64,000 nt of DNA from Bacterioplanoides sp. SCSIO 12839 (GTDB lineage Bacteria > Pseudomonadota > Gammaproteobacteria > Pseudomonadales > Oceanobacteraceae): positions 1,638,501-1,702,500 of the forward strand of contig NZ_CP073745.1 of NCBI RefSeq assembly GCF_024397975.1, given 5' to 3'. The stretch's first letter is position 1, and each line of letters opens with the position of its first letter. The translations under genes were made by a program, and so were the position numbers. This document shows positions 31,294-39,729 of the stretch, piece by piece. The notes beneath the pieces are model-generated. The model saw nothing but the letters and a program-made list of their open reading frames with translations, was not told where the DNA came from and did not search any database.

Positions 31294-33021
31294 TTAATCC
31301 ATTTTCTGGGTGCGCGATAAAATACTGATGGGGAATAAGCTGACAACAATAATCAGCAGAGCACCTGAGGCCGCATGTTCCAGGTGTTCATCCGACGCAA
31401 ATTGAAACACATAAGTGGCCAGGGTCTCGAAGTCAAACGGGCGCAATAATAACGAGGCCGGTAATTCTTTTACGCACTCAATAAACACCAATAATAACGA
31501 TGAGGCCAGGGCAGGCTTCAACAGTGGCCAATGAATGCGCCTGAATGTTGTCGCCTGGCTTTCTCCCAATGTGAGAGAAGCATCATCCAGGTTATCCGGA
31601 ATTTTCTGGTAGCCTGCCTGTAAGCTGCCATTAGAAATTGCTGAAAAGCGAATAACAAAGGCCACAACCAGTGCAAAGCCGGTGCCGGTAAAAAACAAGC
31701 CCACACGTGTCATGTCGAGTTCTGTGAGGAGTTTGTTTAATAAAATGTCCGCCTGTGTTAACGGAATTAAAATACCGATAGCCAATACTGTTCCGGGCAG
31801 GGCATAACCCAGCGACGAAAACGCCAGTTTCGAGCGATTCATTAGCGATGGTACAAAGCGTTGTTGGGCATTCAGTATCAACGCCAATAAGGTTGCAATG
31901 AATGCCGCGGTTGCGGCGAGTGAAAAGGTTGTCTGGGCGTGCTGCCATAACTCAGGGCTGGTGTTTTCGTTAAGGTAAGTCAGGGTGTAATGCAGCAGCG
32001 TGATGACCGGATAAGCAAATCCGGCAATAAATATCACTGAGCAAACCAGCCAGATAATGCATATCCGGCTTACTGTTGCCGTCTGTTTTTGCGCCGGTTT
32101 GCCGGAATTACGGTTATCAAAATGTTTTTGTTGTTTGCGCTGGTACTTTTCTGCGCTGACCAATACCACCACAAATAACAACATCAAACAGGAAATTTTG
32201 GCTGCGGTACTGATGCTGCCATACACCAGCCAGCTATCGTAAATCGCAGTGGTAAGTGTGCTGACGGCAAACAGGTGTACTGTGCCATAGTCGGCCAACG
32301 ATTCCATTGCCACCAAAGTACAGCCTATCACCAGAGCAGGGCGAACCAACGGCAGCTCAATGCTGGTGAAAATACGTCGCGGACTGGCGCCCAGCGTTTT
32401 GGCTGCCTGAGAAAAGTGCTCAGAGCGTTGCGCAAAGGCGTGGCGTAATAATAAATAAATGTACGGATACAGTGCCAGGGCCAGCATCAGGCTTGCTCCC
32501 CAGCGGCTGCGGATATCCGGAAACCAATAATCCGCAGGGGATTGCCAGCCGAACCAGCTGCGCAAGGCAATCTGCACCGGGCCAGCGTAATCCAGTAATT
32601 CGGTATAAATATAGGCGGAAATGTAGGCCGGAATTGCCAGTGGGAAAACCATGGCCCACTGCAGATAACGCCGACCCGGAAACTCATAATGAGAACACCA
32701 CCAGGCGGGCAATATCGCCAGAGCACAGGCAAACAACACTGCGCCGCCAACCACCACTAAACTATTCAGGGTATAACTGAGAAGAACGGTGTCGGCCAGA
32801 TCCTGAAACGTTGTATCGCTTGTGTCTGTGATAAAAAAACTACTGAGGGACTCCAGCAGCAGTGCAACCACAGGAGCAATCATCAGGCAGGCTACTAACA
32901 GAGCTATCGCGGTAAACGCTTTATTGGCAAACTGTTTGGCTACAGGCACGAAATAGCCCGCATGTTGCGGGCTATCGAATGTATTGCTTTGCCTGTTTTT
33001 GGCGACGGTGCCTGGATTCAT
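31294..33021 (-). CDS. fbpB: Ferric iron ABC transporter permease (fused two-unit)
   Basis: A 575-residue permease with about twelve TM segments in two homologous halves, as in FbpB/SfuB. EAA-type loops occur in each half (AAKTLGASPRRIFTSIELPLVRPAL and the later DASLTLGESQATTFRRI). It forms the membrane channel for Fe3+ delivered by the binding protein encoded just upstream; 38 bases separate the two genes. ATG 33021 is a clean start. Confidence 0.92.
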   Translation of the reverse strand: MNPGTVAKNRQSNTFDSPQHAGYFVPVAKQFANKAFTAIALLVACLMIAPVVALLLESLSSFFITDTSDTTFQDLADTVLLSYTLNSLVVVGGAVLFACALAILPAWWCSHYEFPGRRYLQWAMVFPLAIPAYISAYIYTELLDYAGPVQIALRSWFGWQSPADYWFPDIRSRWGASLMLALALYPYIYLLLRHAFAQRSEHFSQAAKTLGASPRRIFTSIELPLVRPALVIGCTLVAMESLADYGTVHLFAVSTLTTAIYDSWLVYGSISTAAKISCLMLLFVVVLVSAEKYQRKQQKHFDNRNSGKPAQKQTATVSRICIIWLVCSVIFIAGFAYPVITLLHYTLTYLNENTSPELWQHAQTTFSLAATAAFIATLLALILNAQQRFVPSLMNRSKLAFSSLGYALPGTVLAIGILIPLTQADILLNKLLTELDMTRVGLFFTGTGFALVVAFVIRFSAISNGSLQAGYQKIPDNLDDASLTLGESQATTFRRIHWPLLKPALASSLLLVFIECVKELPASLLLRPFDFETLATYVFQFASDEHLEHAASGALLIIVVSLFPISILSRTQKMD

Positions 33022-33059
33022 AAACGCTCAGTAGCTGGTTGATATTCAACAAGCCGCGA

Positions 33060-34067
33060 TTATAAATCGAAACCGACCTTATCCACCAACTTCAATGCGG
33101 CTTTGCGGTTGTTTGCAATTTCCGTCAGAGGAAGTGCGTCTGCTTTAAACTCCCCCCAGCTTTGCACCAGCTCGGATGCCTGAGCACCAGGCTTCACTGG
33201 ATATTCGAAGTTCACTTCGGCATACATTTGTTGTGCTTTGTCACTGGTCAGGAAGGCCAGGAGTTTTTCCGCAGCATCTTTATTGGGAGCGTGGCGGGTT
33301 AATACTGCGCCGGAGACATTCACGTGGGAGCCGCGATCTTGTTGGTTCGGGAAATTCAGGTTTACGGCATTGGCCCAGGCGATCTGGTTTTCATCTTTCA
33401 GCATTTTGCCCAGGTAATAACTGTTACCCAGAGAGACGTCACACAAGCCTTCTTTGATGGCTTTTACCTGAGCGCGGTCGTTGCCTTGTGGTTTACGCGC
33501 CAGGTTAGCTTTCACCCCACGCAACCATTGTTCGGTTTCCGCTTCACCATGATGAGCAATCATGGAGGCAATCAGGCCCAGGTTGTAAGGGTGTTTGCCA
33601 CTGCGGGTACACACTTTGCCTTTGAATTTTTCGTCGGCCAGATCTTCATAGCGAATATTGCTTTGATCACCAGCACGTTCTTTCGATGAATAAACATTAC
33701 GCACGCGCTGGGTCAACGCAATCCACTGGTTTTCATTATCACGGAATTTAGCCGGAACATTGGCTTCTAGGGTATCGGTCAGGGCGTATGGTTGAGTTAA
33801 TTGCTTGTCTTTTAATTCCAGCAGTTTGGAGAAGTTGGAGGTCAGTACTAAATCAGCCGGCGAGAGTTCACCTTCCCGTTGTAAACGCTGAATCAGGCCC
33901 TTTTTAGAAAACACCACTTTGGTTTTAATGCCGGTTTCTTTGGTGAACTCTGCCAAAATTGGTTCAATCAAAAACGGTTGGCGGAATGAATAAATATTCA
34001 CCTGGTCAGCCATGGCGGGTGCTGCAGTGATGGTGCTTAAAAGGGCTGCCATTCGGATAAAACGCAT
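33060..34067 (-). CDS. fbpA: Periplasmic ferric-iron-binding protein
   Basis: A 336-residue FbpA/FutA-type protein with a signal peptide (cut near AMA-DQV). The iron-ligand Tyr pair is visible in VSLGNSYYLGKM. QVNIYSFRQPFLIEPIL is the typical first strand and helix. The start is ATG 34067 with GGAG upstream; the longer frame to 34133 has no ribosome site. A Fur-like sequence lies 36 bases upstream, consistent with iron repression. Confidence 0.92.
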   Translation of the reverse strand: MRFIRMAALLSTITAAPAMADQVNIYSFRQPFLIEPILAEFTKETGIKTKVVFSKKGLIQRLQREGELSPADLVLTSNFSKLLELKDKQLTQPYALTDTLEANVPAKFRDNENQWIALTQRVRNVYSSKERAGDQSNIRYEDLADEKFKGKVCTRSGKHPYNLGLIASMIAHHGEAETEQWLRGVKANLARKPQGNDRAQVKAIKEGLCDVSLGNSYYLGKMLKDENQIAWANAVNLNFPNQQDRGSHVNVSGAVLTRHAPNKDAAEKLLAFLTSDKAQQMYAEVNFEYPVKPGAQASELVQSWGEFKADALPLTEIANNRKAALKLVDKVGFDL

Positions 34068-34102
34068 GAATACTCCGGGGATTAACAATAAATAAGTTAA
34101 AT

Positions 34103-34121
34103 GAGAAGAATTCCCATTATT
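34103..34121 (-). promoter_or_regulatory. Candidate Fur box upstream of fbpA
   Basis: Read on the minus strand, AATAATGGGAATTCTTCTC agrees with the 19-base Fur consensus (GATAATGATAATCATTATC) at 13 of 19 positions by hand alignment. It lies 36-54 bases upstream of the fbpA ATG, where a repressor would block transcription. Confidence 0.4.
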
Positions 34122-34203
34122 GCACACAATCAATCGAGAACCAGCTTTTTAACGTAAAAAAGCGTTTTAGCGGTAATGAATAAGCTGTGATGTGTATGGT
34201 TGT

Positions 34204-34596
34204 TCAGAGAAACAGGAAGTGGTCGCGCAATAAATGACCAAGCAATATTGAGTCACCCTGAAGGCGGGCGTATTCAATGACTTCCAGAATGCTGCCACTG
34301 TCGTCTTTGGGGTTGGGCTTTAATAAGCGAGAAAACGCTTTGCTGGTGAGCACAAAGTCATCGACGGATTTTTGCCCATCCATTTCACTGAAGCGGATAA
34401 AGCCCTCGTCTTTGAGCCAGACCACAGCACCAAAGGCGGCCTGATGGCGGGGGGAGTGTAAACCGTATTCGTCGATGTCGTCCGGGCCGGAAATATCTTC
34501 GATAAACAATGTCTGAGCGCGTGGGAATTGCCGGAATCCCAGCAATAACACCACGGCGCAGTCTTTATAAAAATCGTCGATATGGACATCAAGCAC
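34204..34596 (-). CDS. Hypothetical protein downstream of alaA
   Basis: A 130-residue acidic cytosolic protein I do not recognise. It reads as a mixed alpha/beta or winged-helix-like protein: AAFGAVVWLKDEGFIRFSE and DDFVLTSKAFSRLL look like a winged-helix pair, followed by a helical tail ending HFLFL. It starts at GTG 34596, 14 bases after the aminotransferase stop, and is probably translated with it. The pairing suggests a conserved neighbour of alaA in this group; function unknown. Confidence 0.6.
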   Translation of the reverse strand: MLDVHIDDFYKDCAVVLLLGFRQFPRAQTLFIEDISGPDDIDEYGLHSPRHQAAFGAVVWLKDEGFIRFSEMDGQKSVDDFVLTSKAFSRLLKPNPKDDSGSILEVIEYARLQGDSILLGHLLRDHFLFL

Positions 34597-34610
34597 AAGG
34601 TTGTCTCTGT

Positions 34611-35828
34611 TTACAGCTGACGATAGCTGTTAAAGAAGGTTTCCATACGTTCCATGGCAGCCGTCAGATCTTCCGGACGAGGCAGGAACACCACGCGGAA
34701 ATGATCCGGGTACGCCCAGTTAAAGGCGGTGCCATGAACGATCAGGATTTTCTGCTGCTCTAATAAATCCAGCACCATGCGTTCGTCGTTATGGATATTA
34801 AATTTTTTAACGTCCATTTTCGGGAAGCAATACAGTGCACCTTTGGGTTTTACGCAGCTGATACCATCAATATTATTTAACGCTTCCCAGGCAATGTCAC
34901 GCTGCTGGCAAATACGGCCATCGGGAGCAACTAAGTCGTTGATGCTTTGGTAGCCACCCAGCGCCGTTTGGATAGCATGCATGGCCGGAACATTGGAACA
35001 CAGGCGCATTGAGGCCAGCATCTCCAGCCCTTCGATGTAGTCTTTTGCCAGATGCTTGGCACCACTGATAATCATCCAGCCAGCCCGGAAACCCGCCAGG
35101 CGGTAATTCTTCGATAAGCCATTAAAGGTGATGATCAGTAAGTCATCCGCCAGTGATGCAGTGGAAGTATGGGTGGTGCCGTCAAATAAAATTTTGTCGT
35201 AAATCTCATCGGAGAAAACGATCAAATTATTCTGGCGGGCAATTTCTAACATTTGCTTGAGCATCTCGTCAGAATAAACCGCACCAGTTGGGTTGTTTGG
35301 ATTGATCAGCACCAGTGCCTTGGTTTTATCCGTGATCTTGGCGCGCATATCGTCCAGATCCGGGTACCAGCCAGAACCTTCATCACAGGTGTAATGCACC
35401 GCTTTACCACCGCCGAGGCTGACTGCCCCAGTCCAGAGCGGGTAATCCGGAGAAGGTACCAGTACCTCATCACCGTTATTCAGCAGGCCTTGCATACACA
35501 TCACAATCAGTTCGCTGACGCCATTACCAATAATGATGTCTTCGATGTTCACGTTGGCAATGTTCTTCTGCTGGGTGTATTGCATGATGGCTTTACGGGC
35601 CGAGAACAGGCCTTTGGAGTCACTGTAGCCTTCGGAATCCGGCAGGTTATAAATCACGTCCTGAATGATTTCTTCCGGCGCATCCAGGCCAAATGGCTTT
35701 GGATTACCAATGTTCAGTTTCAGAATGCGATGGCCATCTTCTTCGAGTTTTTTGGCGGCATGCAGGACGGGTCCACGAATGTCGTAAAACACGTTAGCCA
35801 GTTTGTTCGACTTCTTAATTTCCTGCAT
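34611..35828 (-). CDS. alaA: Alanine aminotransferase (AlaA-like)
   Basis: A 405-residue fold-type I PLP aminotransferase. Key parts: NPNNPTGAVYS, DEIYDKILFDG and the PLP-lysine in TFNGLSKNYRLAGFRAGW. The N-terminal IRGPVLHAAKKLEEDGHRILKLNIGNP is characteristic of E. coli AlaA (YfbQ), which makes L-alanine from pyruvate and glutamate. Pseudomonas carries the homologue next to msrB and gpx (PA2828-PA2826), the same order as here. Divergent from msrB. Confidence 0.93.
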   Translation of the reverse strand: MQEIKKSNKLANVFYDIRGPVLHAAKKLEEDGHRILKLNIGNPKPFGLDAPEEIIQDVIYNLPDSEGYSDSKGLFSARKAIMQYTQQKNIANVNIEDIIIGNGVSELIVMCMQGLLNNGDEVLVPSPDYPLWTGAVSLGGGKAVHYTCDEGSGWYPDLDDMRAKITDKTKALVLINPNNPTGAVYSDEMLKQMLEIARQNNLIVFSDEIYDKILFDGTTHTSTASLADDLLIITFNGLSKNYRLAGFRAGWMIISGAKHLAKDYIEGLEMLASMRLCSNVPAMHAIQTALGGYQSINDLVAPDGRICQQRDIAWEALNNIDGISCVKPKGALYCFPKMDVKKFNIHNDERMVLDLLEQQKILIVHGTAFNWAYPDHFRVVFLPRPEDLTAAMERMETFFNSYRQL

Positions 35829-35983
35829 GGGAACTGTTTCGCCTCGTTTATGCTCTGAAAGATGAAACCACGCATGATACTCTGTCCGTTGCTATGGCGA
35901 AACCAGTCAGTAACGAATTTTGTCGAAGCGGCCCGCGGCAACTGACGGCGCTGGCATACAACAATAAGCAGGTAAGGTAACTC

Positions 35984-36382
35984 ATGAAAAAAGTCATTAA
36001 AACCGAAGCTCAGTGGCGCGAACAGCTGGATCCGGAGACCTACCATATCACCCGTGAAGCCGGTACCGAACGGGCTTTTACCGGGAAGTATTTTGATTGT
36101 AAGGAAAAGGGCACCTATAGCTGTGTGTGTTGTGGTGAAGTGCTGTTTTTCTCCGATGCCAAATACGATTCGGGCTGTGGCTGGCCCAGCTTTTTCCAGC
36201 CTGCCAGTGATGACGTTATTGAAGAGTTAACCGATACCTCACACTTTATGGTGCGAACGGAAGTGCGTTGCCATAAGTGTGATTCACATTTAGGCCATGT
36301 TTTTACCGATGGCCCGGCACCAACTGGCCTGCGTTACTGTATTAACTCAGCTTCATTAACGCTTAAGTCGGATTCTGAATAA
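35984..36382 (+). CDS. msrB: Peptide-methionine (R)-S-oxide reductase
   Basis: A 132-residue MsrB. The zinc Cys pairs are CVCC near residue 46 and CHKC near 95, and the catalytic Cys is in [17 protein letters not shown] is the substrate pocket. It repairs R-methionine sulfoxide using thioredoxin. AGGTAAGG precedes ATG 35984. Neighbouring gpx and an OspR-type regulator form an oxidative-stress group. Confidence 0.96.
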   Translation: MKKVIKTEAQWREQLDPETYHITREAGTERAFTGKYFDCKEKGTYSCVCCGEVLFFSDAKYDSGCGWPSFFQPASDDVIEELTDTSHFMVRTEVRCHKCDSHLGHVFTDGPAPTGLRYCINSASLTLKSDSE

Positions 36383-36388
36383 CAGCCG

Positions 36389-36414
36389 CCCCCAACTAAT
36401 TTGAAGGGTGGGGG
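36389..36414 (+). terminator. Weak hairpin after msrB
   Basis: CCCCCA and TGGGGG form a 6-bp stem with a 14-base loop, followed by TTGTATCTGTTTT. The T-tract is broken, so termination would be partial. Confidence 0.35.
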
Positions 36415-36436
36415 TTGTATCTGTTTTAAAATAAAG

Positions 36437-36463
36437 TATTGTGCACAATATAGTTTTGCAAAA
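36437..36463 (+). promoter_or_regulatory. Paired palindromes upstream of gpx, candidate OspR/OhrR operators
   Basis: Two perfect palindromes lie side by side: TATTGTGCACAATA at 36437-36450 and TTTTGCAAAA at 36454-36463. They end 20 bases before the gpx ATG. Their size and AT-rich arms fit a MarR/OhrR-type repressor, and such a regulator is encoded right after gpx. Confidence 0.5.
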
Positions 36464-36483
36464 TATTGATGAGCGAGGATGTT

Positions 36484-36963
36484 ATGTCTGTTCTGAATCA
36501 TGAAATGCCGTTGTTAAGCGGTGAAATGCAAAACCTGGCTGATTACGAAGGTCAGGTGGTGTTGATTGTGAATACTGCCAGTAAATGTGGCTTTACCCCT
36601 CAATATGAAGGTTTGGAAAGCATTTATCAGGAATACAAAGAAAAAGGGCTGATGATTCTGGGCTTTCCTTGTAATCAGTTCGGCAAGCAGGAGCAGGGTG
36701 ATGCTTCTGAGATTGGTGCCTTTTGCCAGAAAAACTACGGTGTGTCGTTCCCGATGTTTTCCAAAATTGAAGTGAACGGTGACAATGCGGCACCTTTGTA
36801 TCAACAGCTGAAACAAGCCGCGCCAGGGGTGATGGGCACCAAAGGCATTAAATGGAACTTCACCAAATTCCTGGTCAATAAGCAGGGCCAGGTGGTTAAA
36901 CGTTATGCGCCGACTACTAAACCTGAAGATATCAAAGCTGATATCGAAGCGGCACTGGCGTAA
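36484..36963 (+). CDS. gpx: Glutathione peroxidase family protein
   Basis: A 159-residue Gpx/BtuE-type peroxidase with the catalytic triad parts NTASKCGFTPQY (peroxidatic Cys), FPCNQFGKQEQG (Gln, resolving-type Cys) and KWNFTKF (Trp). It reduces peroxides with thiols; bacterial members often use thioredoxin. The start is ATG 36484 with GAGG upstream rather than the TTG at 36466. In P. aeruginosa the PA2826 homologue is repressed by the adjacent OspR. Confidence 0.94.
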   Translation: MSVLNHEMPLLSGEMQNLADYEGQVVLIVNTASKCGFTPQYEGLESIYQEYKEKGLMILGFPCNQFGKQEQGDASEIGAFCQKNYGVSFPMFSKIEVNGDNAAPLYQQLKQAAPGVMGTKGIKWNFTKFLVNKQGQVVKRYAPTTKPEDIKADIEAALA

Positions 36964-37021
36964 ATAGCTTTGACCTGAATAACCCTAACCTGAATCAATC
37001 TGACTTGAATGCTGAATTGTT

Positions 37022-37483
37022 TTGAAAAAGTACCCGCAACTCCACCTGGATAATCAGGTTTGTTTCGCTGTTTATAGTTTGCAGCGACGTATTACTCAGG
37101 CTTATCAGCCATTGCTGAAACCTCTGGGGCTGACTTACCCCCAGTATTTAGTGATGCTGGTACTTTGGCAGACACTGGAAGAGGAGGCCGAGTCGTCTGC
37201 TTGGTCGCCTGTTTCAGTCACGCAGTTGTGTCAGAAGCTGATGTTGGATACCGGAACGGTTACGCCTCTGTTGAAACGTATGGAGCACAATGGCTTGCTG
37301 ACTCGCTCCAGAAGCCAGGAAGATGAGCGCGTTGTGTTGGTATCGCTGACAGAATCAGGCAAACAGTTGCGTGAAAAAGCAGCTGATATTCCGGTACAGA
37401 TGGCTTGCCGTTCTGGTTTTGATGTTCATGAGGCGCTGGGTTTGCGAGATAAGATCAGGAGCTGGTTGAATAGCTGGCGCTAG
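37022..37483 (+). CDS. ospR: MarR-family peroxide sensor (OspR/OhrR-like)
   Basis: A 153-residue winged-helix regulator. It starts MKKYPQLHLDNQVCFAVYS, where the single N-terminal Cys is the sensing residue of OhrR proteins, with Tyr residues nearby in KPLGLTYPQYLVMLVLW. Recognition-helix region LDTGTVTPLLKRMEHNGLL and wing RSQEDERVVLVSLT follow. The start codon is TTG at 37022: an in-frame stop at 37013-37015 leaves no ATG or GTG upstream. It follows gpx by 58 bases. Confidence 0.88.
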   Translation: MKKYPQLHLDNQVCFAVYSLQRRITQAYQPLLKPLGLTYPQYLVMLVLWQTLEEEAESSAWSPVSVTQLCQKLMLDTGTVTPLLKRMEHNGLLTRSRSQEDERVVLVSLTESGKQLREKAADIPVQMACRSGFDVHEALGLRDKIRSWLNSWR

Positions 37484-37514
37484 TGTTCTTGTTGCTCGCT
37501 TGTGAATACTAGGC

Positions 37515-38261
37515 TCAAAAGTGTTTTTTCTTCCAGGCCTGATCTTCTTCGGCCATTAAGTCTGCGGCCTCCGATAGACGGTTCGGTTCATCGCTGGTGG
37601 GCTTGGGCTGTTCAAGCTCAGCCAACATCAGTGTTGCTTTTTGCTGAAAGGCGCTCAGCTCGTTGGTCGGCGATTGAATCGATGAAATGGTTTTAACAAT
37701 TTTGTTTAACTGGCTTTCCGCCAGTGAAATATTGTTCATGGTGATGGCTGCGCTGGCCTTTGACATTAAAACGGTGACAACCAGCCGAACATTTAATAGC
37801 CGCAGCTCATGTAATGCCAGCTCCGCTTTTTTGGTGTCAATCTGATGCTGCTGGTAGCCGCGTTTGATTTGTTCAATGCCTTGTTGCAGGGCTTTGCGAA
37901 TATTTTTAGCTTGTCGCTCATCCTGTGGCAGGGAGGATGAATGTTGAGTTGGTGGATTCTCAATCCATTCGCTGGCTTGCATGCCTGCTTTTCTGACTTT
38001 ACTGCTGCCAGCCAATTTCAGGGTATGCATGCGACGCTGGTTGTTAATGATCAGTTCTGAGAAATACTGCACACAATTAACGGATAACCAAGGGAGTAGG
38101 GTCGTCACCGCATCCAGCTGTTGGATAATCTGATCGGATAACTCAATCGTCAATCGGGCACGCGCCAGTCGTTTTTGTTCTCGCCAGCGCAAAAAGGCCA
38201 GTGCAGCAACTGCACTGACAGCGGTGAATATGGCTAGAAAAATCAATAAGCTGGTGGACAT
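37515..38261 (-). CDS. Membrane-anchored hypothetical protein
   Basis: A 248-residue protein with one N-terminal TM (about 5-24) and a long helical, Gln/Lys-rich cytoplasmic or periplasmic part, ending EEDQAWKKKHF. No named domain is recognised. It is convergent with the OspR-like gene (31 bases apart) and divergent from the tRNA cluster. The ATG at 38261 follows a revcomp TTTCTTATG context with only a weak purine site. Confidence 0.6.
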   Translation of the reverse strand: MSTSLLIFLAIFTAVSAVAALAFLRWREQKRLARARLTIELSDQIIQQLDAVTTLLPWLSVNCVQYFSELIINNQRRMHTLKLAGSSKVRKAGMQASEWIENPPTQHSSSLPQDERQAKNIRKALQQGIEQIKRGYQQHQIDTKKAELALHELRLLNVRLVVTVLMSKASAAITMNNISLAESQLNKIVKTISSIQSPTNELSAFQQKATLMLAELEQPKPTSDEPNRLSEAADLMAEEDQAWKKKHF

Positions 38262-38334
38262 AAGAAACGTTGTTGGCCAAGCCTGTTTATTCGCTATGTC
38301 CTTAGTGTAGTTGGATTTTTTTTATTCGCAGGGG

Positions 38335-38363
38335 TTGACTCAAATAAAAACCCTCAATAGAAT
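38335..38363 (+). promoter_or_regulatory. Promoter of the tRNA-Glu/Gly cluster
   Basis: TTGACT at 38335 and TAGAAT at 38358 are 17 bases apart, followed by a GC-rich discriminator TCGCGC. The predicted start is near 38370, 14 bases before the first tRNA. Confidence 0.75.
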
Positions 38364-38383
38364 TCGCGCTCCTTGATTGAGAC

Positions 38384-38459
38384 GTCCCCATCGTCTAGAG
38401 GCCTAGGACACCGCCCTTTCACGGCGGTAACAGGGGTTCGAATCCCCTTGGGGATGCCA
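38384..38459 (+). tRNA. tRNA-Glu (TTC), copy 1
   Basis: A 76-base cloverleaf: acceptor GTCCCCA/TGGGGAT, anticodon loop CTTTCAC with anticodon TTC, T-loop GGTTCGAATCC, CCA encoded. Nearly identical to E. coli tRNA-Glu. Confidence 0.98.
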
Positions 38460-38494
38460 TCTTCTTTCTCTTAAGAAAGTAAGATGCATTAAGT

Positions 38495-38570
<76 letters not shown>

Positions 38571-38632
38571 ATTATTTATTGGAATCGACGTCAATATCAG
38601 GAATCGCAGCACTAGGCGCTGCAATACGGTGC

Positions 38633-38708
38633 GTCCCCATCGTCTAGAGGCCTAGGACACCGCCCTTTCACGGCGGTAACAGGGGTTCGAATCCCCTTGG
38701 GGATGCCA
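38633..38708 (+). tRNA. tRNA-Glu (TTC), copy 2
   Basis: Identical to copy 1 over all 76 bases by eye. Starts the second Glu-Gly unit. Confidence 0.98.
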
Positions 38709-38742
38709 ACTTTTATCTGAAGTGATAGAAGTTGCTACATGT

Positions 38743-38818
<76 letters not shown>

Positions 38819-38867
38819 AAATACATGCAATGCAGAATGCACCAAAAACTGATTTTTAAGAAAAGTC

Positions 38868-38895
38868 TTGAAAATCAATAATTTAGCTGTATTAT
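38868..38895 (+). promoter_or_regulatory. Possible internal promoter before the third tRNA unit
   Basis: TTGAAA at 38868 and TATTAT at 38890 are 16 bases apart, followed by ACGCAG. It could let the third Glu-Gly unit be made independently. Confidence 0.45.
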
Positions 38896-38915
38896 ACGCA
38901 GCAGCTAAACGATGC

Positions 38916-38991
38916 GTCCCCATCGTCTAGAGGCCTAGGACACCGCCCTTTCACGGCGGTAACAGGGGTTCGAATCCCCTTGGGGATGCCA
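38916..38991 (+). tRNA. tRNA-Glu (TTC), copy 3
   Basis: Same 76-base sequence as copies 1 and 2. It heads the third unit, preceded by a possible promoter of its own. Confidence 0.98.
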
Positions 38992-39018
38992 CTTTCTTTT
39001 TAAGAAAGTCAGCATTAT

Positions 39019-39094
<76 letters not shown>

Positions 39095-39146
39095 ATATTT
39101 ATTGGAAAAGCATGGTTCAAACTAAAACGTTTGAATTAAAATAAAG

Positions 39147-39174
39147 AAAAGCTGCACTTGATGCGGCTTTTTTT
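39147..39174 (+). terminator. Terminator of the tRNA cluster
   Basis: AAAAGC-T-GC, loop ACTTGAT, GC-G-GCTTTTTTT: short stem with a strong T-run about 50 bases past the last tRNA. Confidence 0.75.
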
Positions 39175-39274
39175 ATGCCTGTTATTTATGCGCGTTGTTG
39201 ATGCTTAAGGAGCCGGGTGGTTAACCCGGACCTTTGTTTTACTCTGATTTTAGTATCAGGCAGCGGTTTTAGTA

Positions 39275-39715
39275 TCAGGCATCGAATTGTTTAGCATTCT
39301 GTTGCAGCAGAGTTTTCACGGCCACACGATCAAACGGCTCTTTTGTAGCGCTGTTGCTCTCATGCTCGGCTTCTTGTTCATCCAGTTGCTGGAACAGCTC
39401 GATTTCATCATCCGCCATAAAGTGCAGGCATTCGCCGCCAAAGAACCATAATAAGTCACGGTTAATGGCAGGCGTTAATTGAGGGTGATGCGTCAGGATA
39501 TTGATCAGCCAGTCCTGACCATCCTGATAGGCTGAATCAGTGCGTTGCGTCAGCTGCTCAATCAGGGTTTGAATCTGTTGTAAAATCTCTTCCGGGATTA
39601 TCTGGCTATCATTACCGTTGGTTTCGGTATTGGCAGCGGCACGCTTAAGGCGCTTCTCAACGCCTTTCAGCAGTTCAATGTGATAACTCAGTCGTTCAGT
39701 TAAAGGTTGATTCAT
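39275..39715 (-). CDS. PA2817 family protein
   Basis: A 146-residue acidic cytosolic protein. INRDLLWFFGGECLHFMADDEIELFQQLDE is the recognisable core (positions about 87-116) of the uncharacterised family named after Pseudomonas PA2817. In P. aeruginosa the gene also sits between the tRNA Glu/Gly cluster and the ABC-2 exporter, so synteny supports the call. Function unknown. Divergent from the ABC ATPase by 14 bases, so the two genes share a promoter region. Confidence 0.85.
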   Translation of the reverse strand: MNQPLTERLSYHIELLKGVEKRLKRAAANTETNGNDSQIIPEEILQQIQTLIEQLTQRTDSAYQDGQDWLINILTHHPQLTPAINRDLLWFFGGECLHFMADDEIELFQQLDEQEAEHESNSATKEPFDRVAVKTLLQQNAKQFDA

Positions 39716-39729
39716 AAATAGGTACTTAG

